Positions 8,166-17,038 of a stretch of DNA of 64,000 bases are shown piece after piece. Each line of letters opens with the position of its first letter. Positions within the stretch are counted from its first letter, which is position 1. Source of the DNA: Halomonas sp. THAF5a (GTDB taxonomy: Bacteria; Pseudomonadota; Gammaproteobacteria; Pseudomonadales; Halomonadaceae); the NCBI RefSeq assembly GCF_009363755.1, contig NZ_CP045417.1, positions 3,224,001 through 3,288,000 of the forward strand, given 5' to 3'. The notes under the pieces are model-generated. The model did no database searches. It was not told the origin of the DNA and worked only from the letters and a program-made list of their open reading frames with translations. The translations under genes were made by a program, and so were the position numbers.

Positions 8166-9428
8166 ATGAGTCATTCGTACGAACCGGCGGCCCGGCAGGC
8201 CTGGCAGTGGCTGGAAAGGGCGGCCCGCTTCAGTGAAACCCGGGACCCGGACCGCGAGGGCGTCACTCGGCGCTGCGCCACCCCGGAACACCGCGCCACC
8301 CTGGACGCCCTCAGCGGCTGGATGCGGGAGCTGGGCATGGCGGTGCGACTGGACAACGCCGCCAACCTGATCGGCCGGCATGCCAGCGGGACCCCGCGGG
8401 CTCGCACGCTGCTGCTCGGTTCGCATCAGGACACCGTGCCCCACGGCGGGAAATACGACGGCATCCTCGGGGTGATCCTGCCGCTGGCGCTGATCAAGTA
8501 CCTGAGGGACAACGCCATCGAGCTGCCCTTCCACATCGACGTGGTGGCCTTCAGCGACGAGGAAGGCACGCGCTTCAGCTCGACGCTGCTCGGCTCCAAG
8601 GTGCTCGCCGGCAGCTTCGACGACGCCATGCTGGACGCCGCCGACGACGGCGGCGTGACGCTGCGCGAGGCCCTGGAGGCCTTCGGCTGCCGCCCCGAAC
8701 GCATCGCCGAGGATCGCTACACCCCCGAGGAAGTCCTCGCCTTCCTCGAGGTGCATATCGAGCAGGGGCCCCAGCTCGAGCTCGATAACCTGCCGGTCGG
8801 GGTGGTGAGCGCCATCACCGGCATCGAGCGCCATCGCGTGACCATCCAGGGCCTGGCCGGCCACGCCGGTACGGTGCCCATGCATGTGCGCCAGGACGCC
8901 CTGGTCGGCGCCGCCGAAGTGATTCGCCAGGTCGATGCCCTGTGCCGAGAGACCGACGACCTGGTCGGCGTGGTGGGCAAGATCGAGAACGCCCCCAACG
9001 GGGTGAACGTCATTCCCCAGACCACCACCCTGTCCATCGAGCTGCGCTCGCCTAACGACGATATCCGGCGTCAGGCTCGGGAAACGCTGCTCGAGCGCAT
9101 CGACAACGCGCTGACCGCCTCCCGACTGGGGCTCGATCATGCCCTGACCTACGAACAATCCGCCGTGCAGTGCTCCACCTGGCTCTCCGAGGAGCTGCAG
9201 GGCGCCGTGCGCGACAGCGGCCTCCCGCCGCGGGTGCTGTTCAGCGGTGCGGGTCACGACGGCCTGGCCATGCGCTCGCTGTGCGACATCGGCATGCTCT
9301 TCCTGCGCTGCGAAGGGGGCGTCAGCCACCATCCCGGCGAGGCCATCGAACCCGAGGACCTGACGGCCGCCGTCGAGGTCCTGGTCCACGTCTGCCAACG
9401 CCTGGCCAAGCGCCAGACGGCGGCATGA
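8166..9428 (+). CDS. M20-family amidohydrolase (allantoate amidohydrolase / N-carbamoyl-L-amino acid hydrolase type)
   Basis: 420 residues from ATG 8166 (AAGGGGA at 8155). Metal-binding signatures of the AllC/HyuC branch are present: GSHQDTVPHGGKYDG (about 87-100), FSDEEGTRF (about 130), HIEQGP (about 197) and HHPGE (about 388). The central dimerisation lid contains GHAGTVPM. These enzymes hydrolyse ureido or amide bonds using two divalent metals. The operator 50 bp upstream and the carrier gene 61 bp downstream place it in a GntR-controlled catabolic unit. The substrate could be a carbamoyl amino acid, allantoate or a related amide. Confidence 0.87.
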   Translation: MSHSYEPAARQAWQWLERAARFSETRDPDREGVTRRCATPEHRATLDALSGWMRELGMAVRLDNAANLIGRHASGTPRARTLLLGSHQDTVPHGGKYDGILGVILPLALIKYLRDNAIELPFHIDVVAFSDEEGTRFSSTLLGSKVLAGSFDDAMLDAADDGGVTLREALEAFGCRPERIAEDRYTPEEVLAFLEVHIEQGPQLELDNLPVGVVSAITGIERHRVTIQGLAGHAGTVPMHVRQDALVGAAEVIRQVDALCRETDDLVGVVGKIENAPNGVNVIPQTTTLSIELRSPNDDIRRQARETLLERIDNALTASRLGLDHALTYEQSAVQCSTWLSEELQGAVRDSGLPPRVLFSGAGHDGLAMRSLCDIGMLFLRCEGGVSHHPGEAIEPEDLTAAVEVLVHVCQRLAKRQTAA

Positions 9429-9489
9429 CCTCCGTTCCCGACTCCATCCATTCACCACGACAGCACCGACAACGCTCCGAGGGTCGACC

Positions 9490-10911
9490 ATGAGCCAATC
9501 CCAACAACATACACAGACCTCGGCACCATCGGCATCGACCGCGCAGAAGTGGTACCAGCGCGTGCCGGACCCGATGGTCCTGATCTTCCTGATACTGGTC
9601 GCCGCCTACCTGATGACCTTCATCGTGCCGGCCGGCGAATACCAGCGCGAAATGCTCGAAAACGGCAGGACGTCGGTCATTCCCGACTCCTTCCAGTATC
9701 TCGCGGACGTAGCCAACCTCCACGTCTTCGACATCTTCGTGGCCATCCCCGAGGGGTTGATCGCCGCCTCGCAGTACCTGTTCATCGTCTTCATCGCCGG
9801 CGGGCTCTTCCACATCCTGCAACGCACCGGGGCCCTGGAGAACGCCATCGGCGTCGCCGTCCACCGGGTCGGCGCCGAGAACAGCACGCGCAGCCGTAAC
9901 CTGATCATCGTCGCCGGCACCTTCATCTACGGCTTCTTCGGCGTGGCCGTCGGCTTCGAGAACAACATCGCCCTGGTGCCGATCGGCGTGCTGATCGCCA
10001 CGGCGATCGGCTGCTCGCGGCTGGTCGGCGTGACCATGGCCGTCGGCGGCATCGGGATCGGCTTCGCCCTCTCGCCGATCAACCCCTACACCGTCGGGGT
10101 GGCGCAGGGCATCGGCGAGCTGCCGACCTTCTCCGGCTGGGGCCTGAGGACTCTGATGGTGGTCGGCTGCCTGGCCACCCTGAGCGCCTTCATCTGCTGC
10201 TACGTGACCCGCGTCGACTATCGCGATGACCAGCCCGCCGAGCTCACCAAGCGGCTCGAGGACTACACCTTGTCGCGCCGCGACCTGATGACCCTGGGCA
10301 TCTTCGTGGCCGGCCTGGCGATCATGCTGGTCGGGGTGTTCACCCGCGGCTGGTACATCAACGAGATCGCCGCCATGTTCCTGCTGATGGCGATCGTGAT
10401 CGGCTTCGCCAACGGCCTGGGCGCCAACGAACTGGTCAAGCAGATGATGGAGGGGGCCTCCACGGTCACTGCCGGCGCCCTGGTGATCGGGGTCGCGGCG
10501 TCGATCCAGGTGATCCTCAAGGACGCCCAGATCATCGACACCATCGTCCATGGCCTGAGCGGCCTGGTAGGCGACATGCCGACCGCCCTGGCGGCGGTGG
10601 CCGCCAGCGTCATCCAGGGCGTGATCAACCTGTTCGTGCCCAGCGGCTCGGGCCAGGCGCTGGTCACCATGCCGATCCTGATCCCGCTGGCCGACCTGAT
10701 CGACATGAGCCGCCAGCTGATGATCACCGCCTTCCAGGTGGGCGACGGCCTGACCAACCTCATCGTGCCCACCTCCGGCGGCACCCTGGCCATGCTGGCC
10801 CTCGGCCGGGTCTCCTATGCCCAGTGGCTGCGCGTGATCATGCCGCTGATGGTGCTGGTCTACGGCATGTGCTGGATCGCCCTCATCGCCGGGCACTACA
10901 TCGGCTACTGA
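9490..10911 (+). CDS. YfcC-family basic amino acid/peptide-type membrane carrier
   Basis: 473 residues with about 12 hydrophobic helices. It matches the YfcC/DcuC-like carrier family: RVPDPMVLIFLILVAAYLMT with FIVPAGEY at the N terminus, GFALSPINPYTVGVAQGIGELP, and NLFVPSGSGQALVTMPILIP near the C terminus. An RBS (GAGGGTCGACC) precedes ATG 9490. Placed directly after the M20 amidohydrolase, it probably imports the substrate of that enzyme. Substrate not determinable from sequence. Confidence 0.83.
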   Translation: MSQSQQHTQTSAPSASTAQKWYQRVPDPMVLIFLILVAAYLMTFIVPAGEYQREMLENGRTSVIPDSFQYLADVANLHVFDIFVAIPEGLIAASQYLFIVFIAGGLFHILQRTGALENAIGVAVHRVGAENSTRSRNLIIVAGTFIYGFFGVAVGFENNIALVPIGVLIATAIGCSRLVGVTMAVGGIGIGFALSPINPYTVGVAQGIGELPTFSGWGLRTLMVVGCLATLSAFICCYVTRVDYRDDQPAELTKRLEDYTLSRRDLMTLGIFVAGLAIMLVGVFTRGWYINEIAAMFLLMAIVIGFANGLGANELVKQMMEGASTVTAGALVIGVAASIQVILKDAQIIDTIVHGLSGLVGDMPTALAAVAASVIQGVINLFVPSGSGQALVTMPILIPLADLIDMSRQLMITAFQVGDGLTNLIVPTSGGTLAMLALGRVSYAQWLRVIMPLMVLVYGMCWIALIAGHYIGY

Positions 10912-10968
10912 TCCCACCGCGTGTCCAGTCGACACGCCCCACCATAGGGCCGGCCATCCATGGCCGAG

Positions 10969-10992
10969 GCGAGCGTCCGGAGGGGCGCTCGT
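10969..10992 (+). terminator. Putative terminator after the YfcC-family gene
   Basis: Ten-base-pair stem (two G-T pairs) with GGAG loop, followed by CTTCT, 58 bp after the carrier stop codon. Confidence 0.45.
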
Positions 10993-11078
10993 CTTCTATC
11001 CGCGGCCCCGTCGATCTCCGGGATCCCGCCGGCGGGAGGGTGGCGCTCCGGCCCCTAGCCAGACAGAGGCCCCAAGAC

Positions 11079-12017
11079 ATGCCCATTGCTCCCGCCACCT
11101 CGGCCCCTCTGGGCGAAACGCTCGAGGCCCTGCACCGCGACGCCGTGGCACGCCCATCGGCAGGCAGAGTGGCCGACTACATTCCAGCACTGGCGACGGT
11201 CGATGCTTCGCGCTGCGGCATTGCCGTCGCCAGCCTCGAGGGGGAAGTCGTCACGGTGGGCCACGCCGAGACCGGCTTCTCGATCCAGAGCATCTCCAAG
11301 GTCTTCAGCCTGGTGCTGTCACTGCAACGCCTGAGCGATGGCCTGTGGAGCCGAGTGGGCATGGAGCCCTCCGGGCAACCCTTCAATTCCATCGTGCAGC
11401 TCGAATGGGAACACGGCATTCCGCGCAACCCCTTCATCAATGCCGGCGCCATTGTGGTCGCCGATACGCTGGTCTCGCACTTCTCGGCGAGTCGTCCGGC
11501 CTTCCTGTCCTTCCTGCGCAAGCTGTCCGGCAACCAACGGCTCATGGTCAATGACGATGTGCTGGCATCCGAGTCTCGGAACGGCAGCCGCAATGCCGCC
11601 CTGGCGCACCTGATGAAGAGTTTTGGGAATATCGAGGACAAGGTGGAGCGCGTCCTCGATCACTACTTCTTCCAGTGCTCCGTGGACATGTCCTGTGCCG
11701 ACCTGGCGAGAAGCCTGCTGTTCCTGGCCAATCGCGGCACCCAGCCACACAGTGGCGAGACGATCTGCAGCCGGCGGGACGCCCATCGCGTCAATGCCAT
11801 CCTCTCCACCAGCGGCATGTACGATCAATCCGGGCAGTTCGCCTTCTCCGTGGGGCTGCCGGCCAAGAGCGGCGTCGGTGGCGGTATCATCGCCATCGTG
11901 CCCGGTTACGGCGTGATCGCGGCATGGAGCCCTCCGCTCAACGCCCATGGCAACTCTACGACAGCGCTATGGATGATCACCCGACTGGCGGGTCAGCTAG
12001 GACTTTCCATCTACTGA
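11079..12017 (+). CDS. glsA: Glutaminase A
   Basis: 312 residues; converts L-glutamine to glutamate and ammonia. It belongs to the serine-dependent beta-lactamase-fold glutaminase family. QSISKVFSL supplies the catalytic Ser-x-x-Lys; NPFINAGAI, SGNQRLMVNDDV and AKSGVGGGIIAIVPG are family blocks. ATG 11079 follows AGAGG at 11065. Length matches the family. It is separated from the YfcC gene by a likely terminator but could share the nitrogen-scavenging theme of the upstream regulon. Confidence 0.92.
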   Translation: MPIAPATSAPLGETLEALHRDAVARPSAGRVADYIPALATVDASRCGIAVASLEGEVVTVGHAETGFSIQSISKVFSLVLSLQRLSDGLWSRVGMEPSGQPFNSIVQLEWEHGIPRNPFINAGAIVVADTLVSHFSASRPAFLSFLRKLSGNQRLMVNDDVLASESRNGSRNAALAHLMKSFGNIEDKVERVLDHYFFQCSVDMSCADLARSLLFLANRGTQPHSGETICSRRDAHRVNAILSTSGMYDQSGQFAFSVGLPAKSGVGGGIIAIVPGYGVIAAWSPPLNAHGNSTTALWMITRLAGQLGLSIY

Positions 12018-12082
12018 ACCTGCGGCGCTGGACCGCTCGCTCCGGAGGCGAAGACTCGGCGTCCGATTCCGGCTAGTCGCCG

Positions 12083-12101
12083 CTGCCTCAGGCAGTATAC
12101 T
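12083..12101 (+). promoter_or_regulatory. Possible promoter/operator of the Ada-AlkA gene
   Basis: CTGCCT-C-AGGCAG palindrome (12083-12095) abuts TATACT (12096-12101), a good -10 element 34 bp before the start codon. No clear -35 is visible, which would fit an activator-dependent promoter. Inference only. Confidence 0.35.
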
Positions 12102-12134
12102 GGAAGGCATGCCCCCATGCCGAGGAGCGCCACC

Positions 12135-13496
12135 ATGCTGGACCCCGCCCAGTGCCGCCAGGCTCGTCTGGCTCGGGATGCCCGCTTCGACGGTCGCTTC
12201 TTCGTCGCGGTGACCACCACCGGCATCTACTGTCGGCCGGTGTGTCCTGCGACCCCGCCCCTTGAGCGCAACGTGCGCTACTTCGCCAACTCCTTGGCCG
12301 CCGCTGAAGCCGGCTTTCGGCCGTGCCTGCGCTGTCGGCCGGACAGCGCCCCGGACTCGCCGGCCTGGCGCGGCACCGATACCACCCTGGAGCGCGCACT
12401 GCGCCTGATCGACGACGGTGCCCTGCGCGACGGCTCGCTCGGCGAGTTGTGCGATCGGCTCGGCGTCGGCGAACGCCACCTGCGGCGCTTGTTCCGCAAA
12501 CGGCTCGGCGTCTCGCCCAAGGCCTATGCCCAACACCGCCAGTGCCTGTTCGCCAAGCAGTTGCTGCACCAGACCACGCTGCCGATCACCGACATCGCCT
12601 ACGCCAGCGGCTTTCGCAGCCTGCGCCGCTTCAACGACGCCTTCCTGACCCGCATCGGCCTGGCGCCGCGCACGCTGCGCCGCCGAGCCGGTGATCCTGG
12701 CGAGGGCCTGACGCTGTGGCTGGCCTACCGCCCACCCTACGCCTGGCCGGCACTGCGCGACTTCCATGCCGGCCGCGCCATCGAGGGCCTGGAGTGGGTC
12801 GGCGAGGCGCATTACGGCCGCCACATCCGCTGGGGCGAGGCGAAGGGCCGCTTCACCGCCGAGCACGTGCCCCAGCGCCACGCTTTCCGGGTTCGCCTCG
12901 CGCTCGACGACCTTCGCGCCTTGTCGCCGGTGGTGCGGCACATCCGTCGGGTGCTCGACCTGGACGCCGACACCGCCACCATCGAGTCCCACCTGGCCGA
13001 CGCCTTCCCCGGAATCGACCTCGTCGAGGGGCTGCGCCTGCCCGGCATCTGGTCGCCCTTCGAGGCCGGCGTGCGTGCCATCCTCGGCCAGCAGGTCTCC
13101 GTCGCCGCCGCCCGCCGACAGGTGATCACCCTGGTGGACGAGCTCGGCGAGCCCGCCGGCGACGCCGCCGGCCACCACTTCCCGGTGCCCCGGGCCATCG
13201 CCGACAGCGAGCTGACCTTCCTCGGGATGCCTGGCGCCCGCCGCGGGACGCTGAAACGCTTCGCCGCCTGGTATGTCGATGCCGAGGCGGCGGACGAGCC
13301 GAGCCGCTGGACGGCACTCAAGGGCATCGGTCCCTGGACCGCCGACTACGCGACGATGCGCGGCACCTCGCACCCGGATGTCTGGCTCGGCGGCGACCTG
13401 GGCGTCCAGCGCGCGCTGCCGGCGCTGAACGGCGCCGAGCCGGCCGACGCCGCGCCCTGGCGCAGCTACCTGACCTTTCAACTCTGGTCCCGTTAG
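12135..13496 (+). CDS. Ada-AlkA fusion: methylphosphotriester-sensing regulator with 3-methyladenine DNA glycosylase
   Basis: 453 residues from ATG 12135 (GAGGAG 7 bases upstream). Residues 1-75 form an Ada N-terminal zinc domain with Cys33, Cys37, Cys64 and Cys67 (GIYCRPVCP, FRPCLRCRPD). Residues about 85-170 are an AraC-type helix-turn-helix (ITDIAYASGFRSLRRFNDAF). The rest is AlkA: N-terminal AlkA domain, then a helix-hairpin-helix with LKGIGPWTADY and the catalytic Asp in LGGDLGVQ. It should sense methyl phosphotriesters, activate repair genes and excise alkylated purines. The adjacent ogt supplies the missing alkyltransferase half of classical Ada. Confidence 0.92.
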   Translation: MLDPAQCRQARLARDARFDGRFFVAVTTTGIYCRPVCPATPPLERNVRYFANSLAAAEAGFRPCLRCRPDSAPDSPAWRGTDTTLERALRLIDDGALRDGSLGELCDRLGVGERHLRRLFRKRLGVSPKAYAQHRQCLFAKQLLHQTTLPITDIAYASGFRSLRRFNDAFLTRIGLAPRTLRRRAGDPGEGLTLWLAYRPPYAWPALRDFHAGRAIEGLEWVGEAHYGRHIRWGEAKGRFTAEHVPQRHAFRVRLALDDLRALSPVVRHIRRVLDLDADTATIESHLADAFPGIDLVEGLRLPGIWSPFEAGVRAILGQQVSVAAARRQVITLVDELGEPAGDAAGHHFPVPRAIADSELTFLGMPGARRGTLKRFAAWYVDAEAADEPSRWTALKGIGPWTADYATMRGTSHPDVWLGGDLGVQRALPALNGAEPADAAPWRSYLTFQLWSR

Positions 13497-13545
13497 GGGC
13501 ACACTCCAGATGTCGATCCGCACCGCCCACTCAGGAGTCCTCGCC

Positions 13546-14028
13546 ATGTACCTCGACTACTATCGGCCGCCGGCCTCCGACGCCCTCGGCCTGATCCGCC
13601 TGCGCGCCAGCGCCGACGGCCTCACCGAGATCGCCTTCGTGATGGAGGCCGAGGCACCGGCCCGCCCCAGCGCAGTGACCGACCGGGCCCGCGCCCAGCT
13701 CGACGAGTACTTCGCCGGCAGCCGCCACGCCTTCGAGCTGCCGCTGGCGCCCGAGGGCACCGACTTCCAGCGGCGCGTCTGGCAGGCGCTCGCCGACATC
13801 CCCTTCGGCGAGACCCGCTGCTACGCCGAGATCGCCGAGCAGCTGCACTGTCGCGGCGGCCAGCGCGCGGTGGGGGCGGCCAACGGCAAGAACCCGCTGG
13901 CCATCGTGGTGCCCTGCCACCGGGTGATCGGCAGCGACGGCCGGCTCACCGGCTACGCCGCCGGACTCGGCCGCAAGCAGTGGCTGCTGGCCCATGAGGC
14001 GGGCGAGGTGCCCTTCGCGCTGACCTGA
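13546..14028 (+). CDS. ogt: Methylated-DNA--protein-cysteine methyltransferase
   Basis: 160 residues. Suicide alkyltransferase for O6-alkylguanine. The active-site loop VVPCHRVIG has the acceptor Cys at about residue 124, and the DNA-binding part FQRRVWQALADIPFGETRCYAEIA precedes it. ATG 13546 has AGGAG 10 bases upstream. It starts 49 bp after the Ada-AlkA fusion and is probably co-regulated with it. Its first 15 codons are partly duplicated near 6050. Confidence 0.93.
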   Translation: MYLDYYRPPASDALGLIRLRASADGLTEIAFVMEAEAPARPSAVTDRARAQLDEYFAGSRHAFELPLAPEGTDFQRRVWQALADIPFGETRCYAEIAEQLHCRGGQRAVGAANGKNPLAIVVPCHRVIGSDGRLTGYAAGLGRKQWLLAHEAGEVPFALT

Positions 14029-14053
14029 GCCGACCGCTGGGGCCTCGCCCCCG

Positions 14054-14389
14054 TCACTCGCTCGGCGTCGCCAGGTCCCGATACCAGGCGGCGTAGGGCG
14101 TGTTCTCCACCTTGCGCTGGGTAAAGTCCGGCGCCCCGTCCGTCCACCACACCGGGCCGCGCTCGCCCAGCGCCCGCTTCGCCTCGTCGACCTCGTCGCG
14201 GGCCTCGCGCTCCGCCTGGGGGTCGCTCGCACGCCTGGCCTGGGCCACGGCCCGCCGCGCCCGCATCAGCCGCTGCACCCAGTCCTGTCGCTCCCGCTCG
14301 GGCAGCGCGGGGTTCGTGCAGCGCCAGAGGCGGCCGCGCACCACGATATAGCGGCCGTCCGGGGTGGTGAGAGGCGTCGAGGCAGTCAT
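14054..14389 (-). CDS. Conserved hypothetical protein, small and charged
   Basis: 111 residues. It begins near TPDGRYIVVRGRLWRCTNPALP and ends with a GERGPVWWTDGAPDF block, separated by a very charged helix (residues about 35-75). I recognise it as a conserved small protein of proteobacteria; some homologues carry an unreliable Tol-transport name. No signal peptide or membrane helix. Function unknown. It is the last gene of a minus-strand group, 56 bp after the deacylase gene. Confidence 0.75.
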   Translation of the reverse strand: MTASTPLTTPDGRYIVVRGRLWRCTNPALPERERQDWVQRLMRARRAVAQARRASDPQAEREARDEVDEAKRALGERGPVWWTDGAPDFTQRKVENTPYAAWYRDLATPSE

Positions 14390-14445
14390 GGTGAAAAGTG
14401 GCTCCGGGTCGGGGGAGGAAAGCGAGCCGGCGGTGGCCGCCTCGC

Positions 14446-15474
14446 CTACGCCAGGGGCACCGCATAGAAGAGGCAGTCGCTGCGGGCGATATCGCTGTTG
14501 GTGGTGGCCATGAACAGCCGCAGCGGGCGGCGGGCGTGGAGGCGCCCCTCGCGCTCGCGGAAGAGTTCCTGCACGCGCTCCCGACCCTCCCCGTCCCGCG
14601 CCTGCAGGCAGGCGAGGCCGCGGGGGCCCAGCCAGCCGAGCGTCGCGGACGGAGAGGTCACGCCCCGGTTGTGCTCGTCGATGCGCGACCAGAGCGTCAC
14701 ATCCACGCCGGCACGGGGCAAGCGGTCGTAGGCGACGCTGGCACCGGGACAGAGCTCGACCCGCAGCGGATGCACCAGCACCTCGAGCCCCGGGGCGGCA
14801 GGCAGCGCCGCGAGGTCGGGACACTCGGCGAGCAGCCTATAGAGCTCCTCGGCCACGTCGCGGGCGGCGGGCTGCAGGGCGCCGCCGCACTCGAGGGTGA
14901 AGACGGGACAGCCCGCCAGTCGCGGCCGCGTGAGCGGCAGTTCCATCAGGCTGCCGAGCCGCATGTCGGTGACGATCAGCTGTTCGCAGAGCCGGCCGCA
15001 CAGGGCCTCGACGACCGGCTGGCGATGGGTGGCCACGGCGAAGGCGGGGCCGTTGCCGGAGGTGTTGTGCAGGTCGATGACGCACTCCGGCGCCCAGGCC
15101 TCCAGGTCGCCGATGATCGCCCGGGCGAGCTCCCCGGACGGCCCCTCAAAGGGCGGCCGGAAACAGCGATTGAGGTCCCGGTCGTCCGGGGTATGGCGAT
15201 GGGTGAAGGTCGGATGCGAGAGCGCGCCCCGCACGTTGGCCAGCAGCACCGCCAGCCGGGTCCGGGGCCGCGGGCGCTCCGCCAGCCAGCGGTGCAGCGC
15301 CAGGGTGCCGGAGGGCTCGTTGCCGTGCAGCAGGGTGGTGACCACCCGGCAGCGCCGGTCATCCTCGCCCTCGAGCATGAACCAGGCGGGCCCGCCGAGG
15401 GCCTGGAGCCAGGCCTCGACCTCGCGATGGTCGTCCGGCGGGTCGGTGATGACCGGCAGCGACACGCCCTTCAT
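14446..15474 (-). CDS. Succinylglutamate desuccinylase/aspartoacylase-family zinc hydrolase
   Basis: 342 residues of the M14-like AstE/ASPA family. HGNEPSG gives the zinc-binding His and Glu, a conserved Asn-Arg pair occurs in RDLNRCF, the third ligand lies in CVIDLHNTSGNG, and a late Glu sits in FTLECGG. Such enzymes remove acyl groups from amino acids. Its ATG follows the stop codon of the GCS2-like gene with no gap (TGAATG), so the two are translationally linked. A ligase and a deacylase in one operon suggest metabolism of an N-acylated or gamma-linked amino acid; the substrate is unknown. Confidence 0.82.
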   Translation of the reverse strand: MKGVSLPVITDPPDDHREVEAWLQALGGPAWFMLEGEDDRRCRVVTTLLHGNEPSGTLALHRWLAERPRPRTRLAVLLANVRGALSHPTFTHRHTPDDRDLNRCFRPPFEGPSGELARAIIGDLEAWAPECVIDLHNTSGNGPAFAVATHRQPVVEALCGRLCEQLIVTDMRLGSLMELPLTRPRLAGCPVFTLECGGALQPAARDVAEELYRLLAECPDLAALPAAPGLEVLVHPLRVELCPGASVAYDRLPRAGVDVTLWSRIDEHNRGVTSPSATLGWLGPRGLACLQARDGEGRERVQELFREREGRLHARRPLRLFMATTNSDIARSDCLFYAVPLA

Positions 15475-16965
15475 TCAGGCCTCCTGGGGCCAGCGCGCCA
15501 CCGGCCGGTTGGTGGCCGCCGCCTCCCGGTAGGCGTCGAGCAGCCGATGACAGGCCGGGCCGCGGGACAGGCCCTGCGCCTCGAGCTGAGCGAGCCTCTG
15601 GCGCTGCCAGCGGGCGGGGCTGGTCCGCGCCTGGAGGCGCTCGGCGATCACCGCGAGGTAGGGGCGGCTGTCGGCATCCGCCACGCCCAGGGCGCGCAGC
15701 CCGCGCGACACCTCGGGCAGCAGCCATTCGAGCAGCGTCATCACCGGCGTCTCCTCCAGGCGGTGGTGACGGCGATGCGGCCACATCAGCCGGGCGTCCA
15801 GCCCCGACTGGGCGGCGCGATAGAAGTTATATTCGGCATAGCGGAACGGCATGGCGCTCAGCCACTCGGTGATGTCGTCGCGCAGCGCCGCCACCAGCCC
15901 CAGCAGCAGCGCCGCGTTGGCCACCATGTCCACGGGAGTCGGCCCCGACGGCAGGGCGCGCATCTCCACCCGCAGGTGGCCGCCGTCCTCGGGATCATAG
16001 ACCGCCCGGTTCCAGGGCCAGAGGGTGCCCATGTGCAGGCGCAGCTCGGCGAGCCCCGGCGCCGTGCTGCCGGGCGGCGACGCCTCGGGAGGATGGTCGG
16101 ACATGAGCGGCAGCAGCGGCGGGTAGAGGGCCACCGCCTCGGCGAACAGCTCGACGGCGCCCTCGCGCACCCAGCCCTGGCCGAAGGTCACCCGCGCCGG
16201 CTGCTGCCAGCGGTCGGCGCCGCGCATCCGGCAATCCACCGCCTGCTTGAACAGGGCGATGCGGGTCTCGTCCCACAGCCGGCGCTGCAGGAAGAGCGGC
16301 GAATTGGCGGACAGCGCCAGCACCAGCGGGGTGACGATCTGGGCGGTGTTGTAGGTCGCGGCGAAGCGTTCGGGCGGCACTCGCAGGTGGAGCTGGAAGG
16401 AGGTGTTGGCCCCCTCCAGGACCACGTGGTCGCTGCTGACCCGCACGCTCTCCTCGCCACGGATCTCGACGTCGAAGGGGGCGCCGCGCATCCGCTTGAG
16501 GCCCTGCTCCAGGGCGCGATAGCGCGGCAGGTCGCTCATGGCGTGCTCCCCCAGGTCCGTCCGGCGCAGGGTGGGGAGGATACCGATCGGCACCACGTGG
16601 GCCCGATGGGCCGCCGCGGCCGACTCGAGCCGCGACAGGGCCTCGATGAGCTGGCGCTCCAGGGCCTGCAGCGGGCCGCCCGAGAGGGGCAGCGGCGCCA
16701 GGTTGTACTCGATGTTGAAGCGGTTGAGCTCGAGCTGCAGCCGAGGATCATCCAGGGCGTCGACCAGGGCCTGGTTGAGCAGTGCGACCCTCCCCCGCTC
16801 GTCGACAATATAGGCCTCGAGCTCGGCGCCGATGCTCGGCGCTCCCGCCCCGAAGCCCGGCCGGGCGAGCGTCTCGCGCAGCACCTCGATGCTGTCGCGC
16901 AGGCGCTTGCCGAAGCGAGGGTAGTCCGACGCCGCGAAGGCGTCGCGATCGATGATCGCGCCCAT
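15475..16965 (-). CDS. Glutamate-cysteine-ligase-like protein (GCS2 family)
   Basis: 496 residues. The N-terminal region has SIGAELEAYIVDERGRV, then ELNRFNIEYNLAPLPLSGGP, the acidic metal- and glutamate-binding motifs of the GCS2 carboxylate-amine ligase family. RVSSDHVVLEGANTSFQLHL and HLRVEMRALPSGPTPVDM follow. GCS2 proteins join glutamate (or another acid) to an amine using ATP. No gshB is nearby, and pairing with an AstE-type deacylase argues for a role other than housekeeping glutathione synthesis. The start at 16965 has a GAGGGGATGCC leader. Confidence 0.78.
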   Translation of the reverse strand: MGAIIDRDAFAASDYPRFGKRLRDSIEVLRETLARPGFGAGAPSIGAELEAYIVDERGRVALLNQALVDALDDPRLQLELNRFNIEYNLAPLPLSGGPLQALERQLIEALSRLESAAAAHRAHVVPIGILPTLRRTDLGEHAMSDLPRYRALEQGLKRMRGAPFDVEIRGEESVRVSSDHVVLEGANTSFQLHLRVPPERFAATYNTAQIVTPLVLALSANSPLFLQRRLWDETRIALFKQAVDCRMRGADRWQQPARVTFGQGWVREGAVELFAEAVALYPPLLPLMSDHPPEASPPGSTAPGLAELRLHMGTLWPWNRAVYDPEDGGHLRVEMRALPSGPTPVDMVANAALLLGLVAALRDDITEWLSAMPFRYAEYNFYRAAQSGLDARLMWPHRRHHRLEETPVMTLLEWLLPEVSRGLRALGVADADSRPYLAVIAERLQARTSPARWQRQRLAQLEAQGLSRGPACHRLLDAYREAAATNRPVARWPQEA

Positions 16966-17038
16966 GGCATCCCCTCCTCGCAGCGGCCGGCGTTGTCACC
17001 AGTCTAGGTAAAGTCGCCGGGGGATGGGATGCCGGAGG

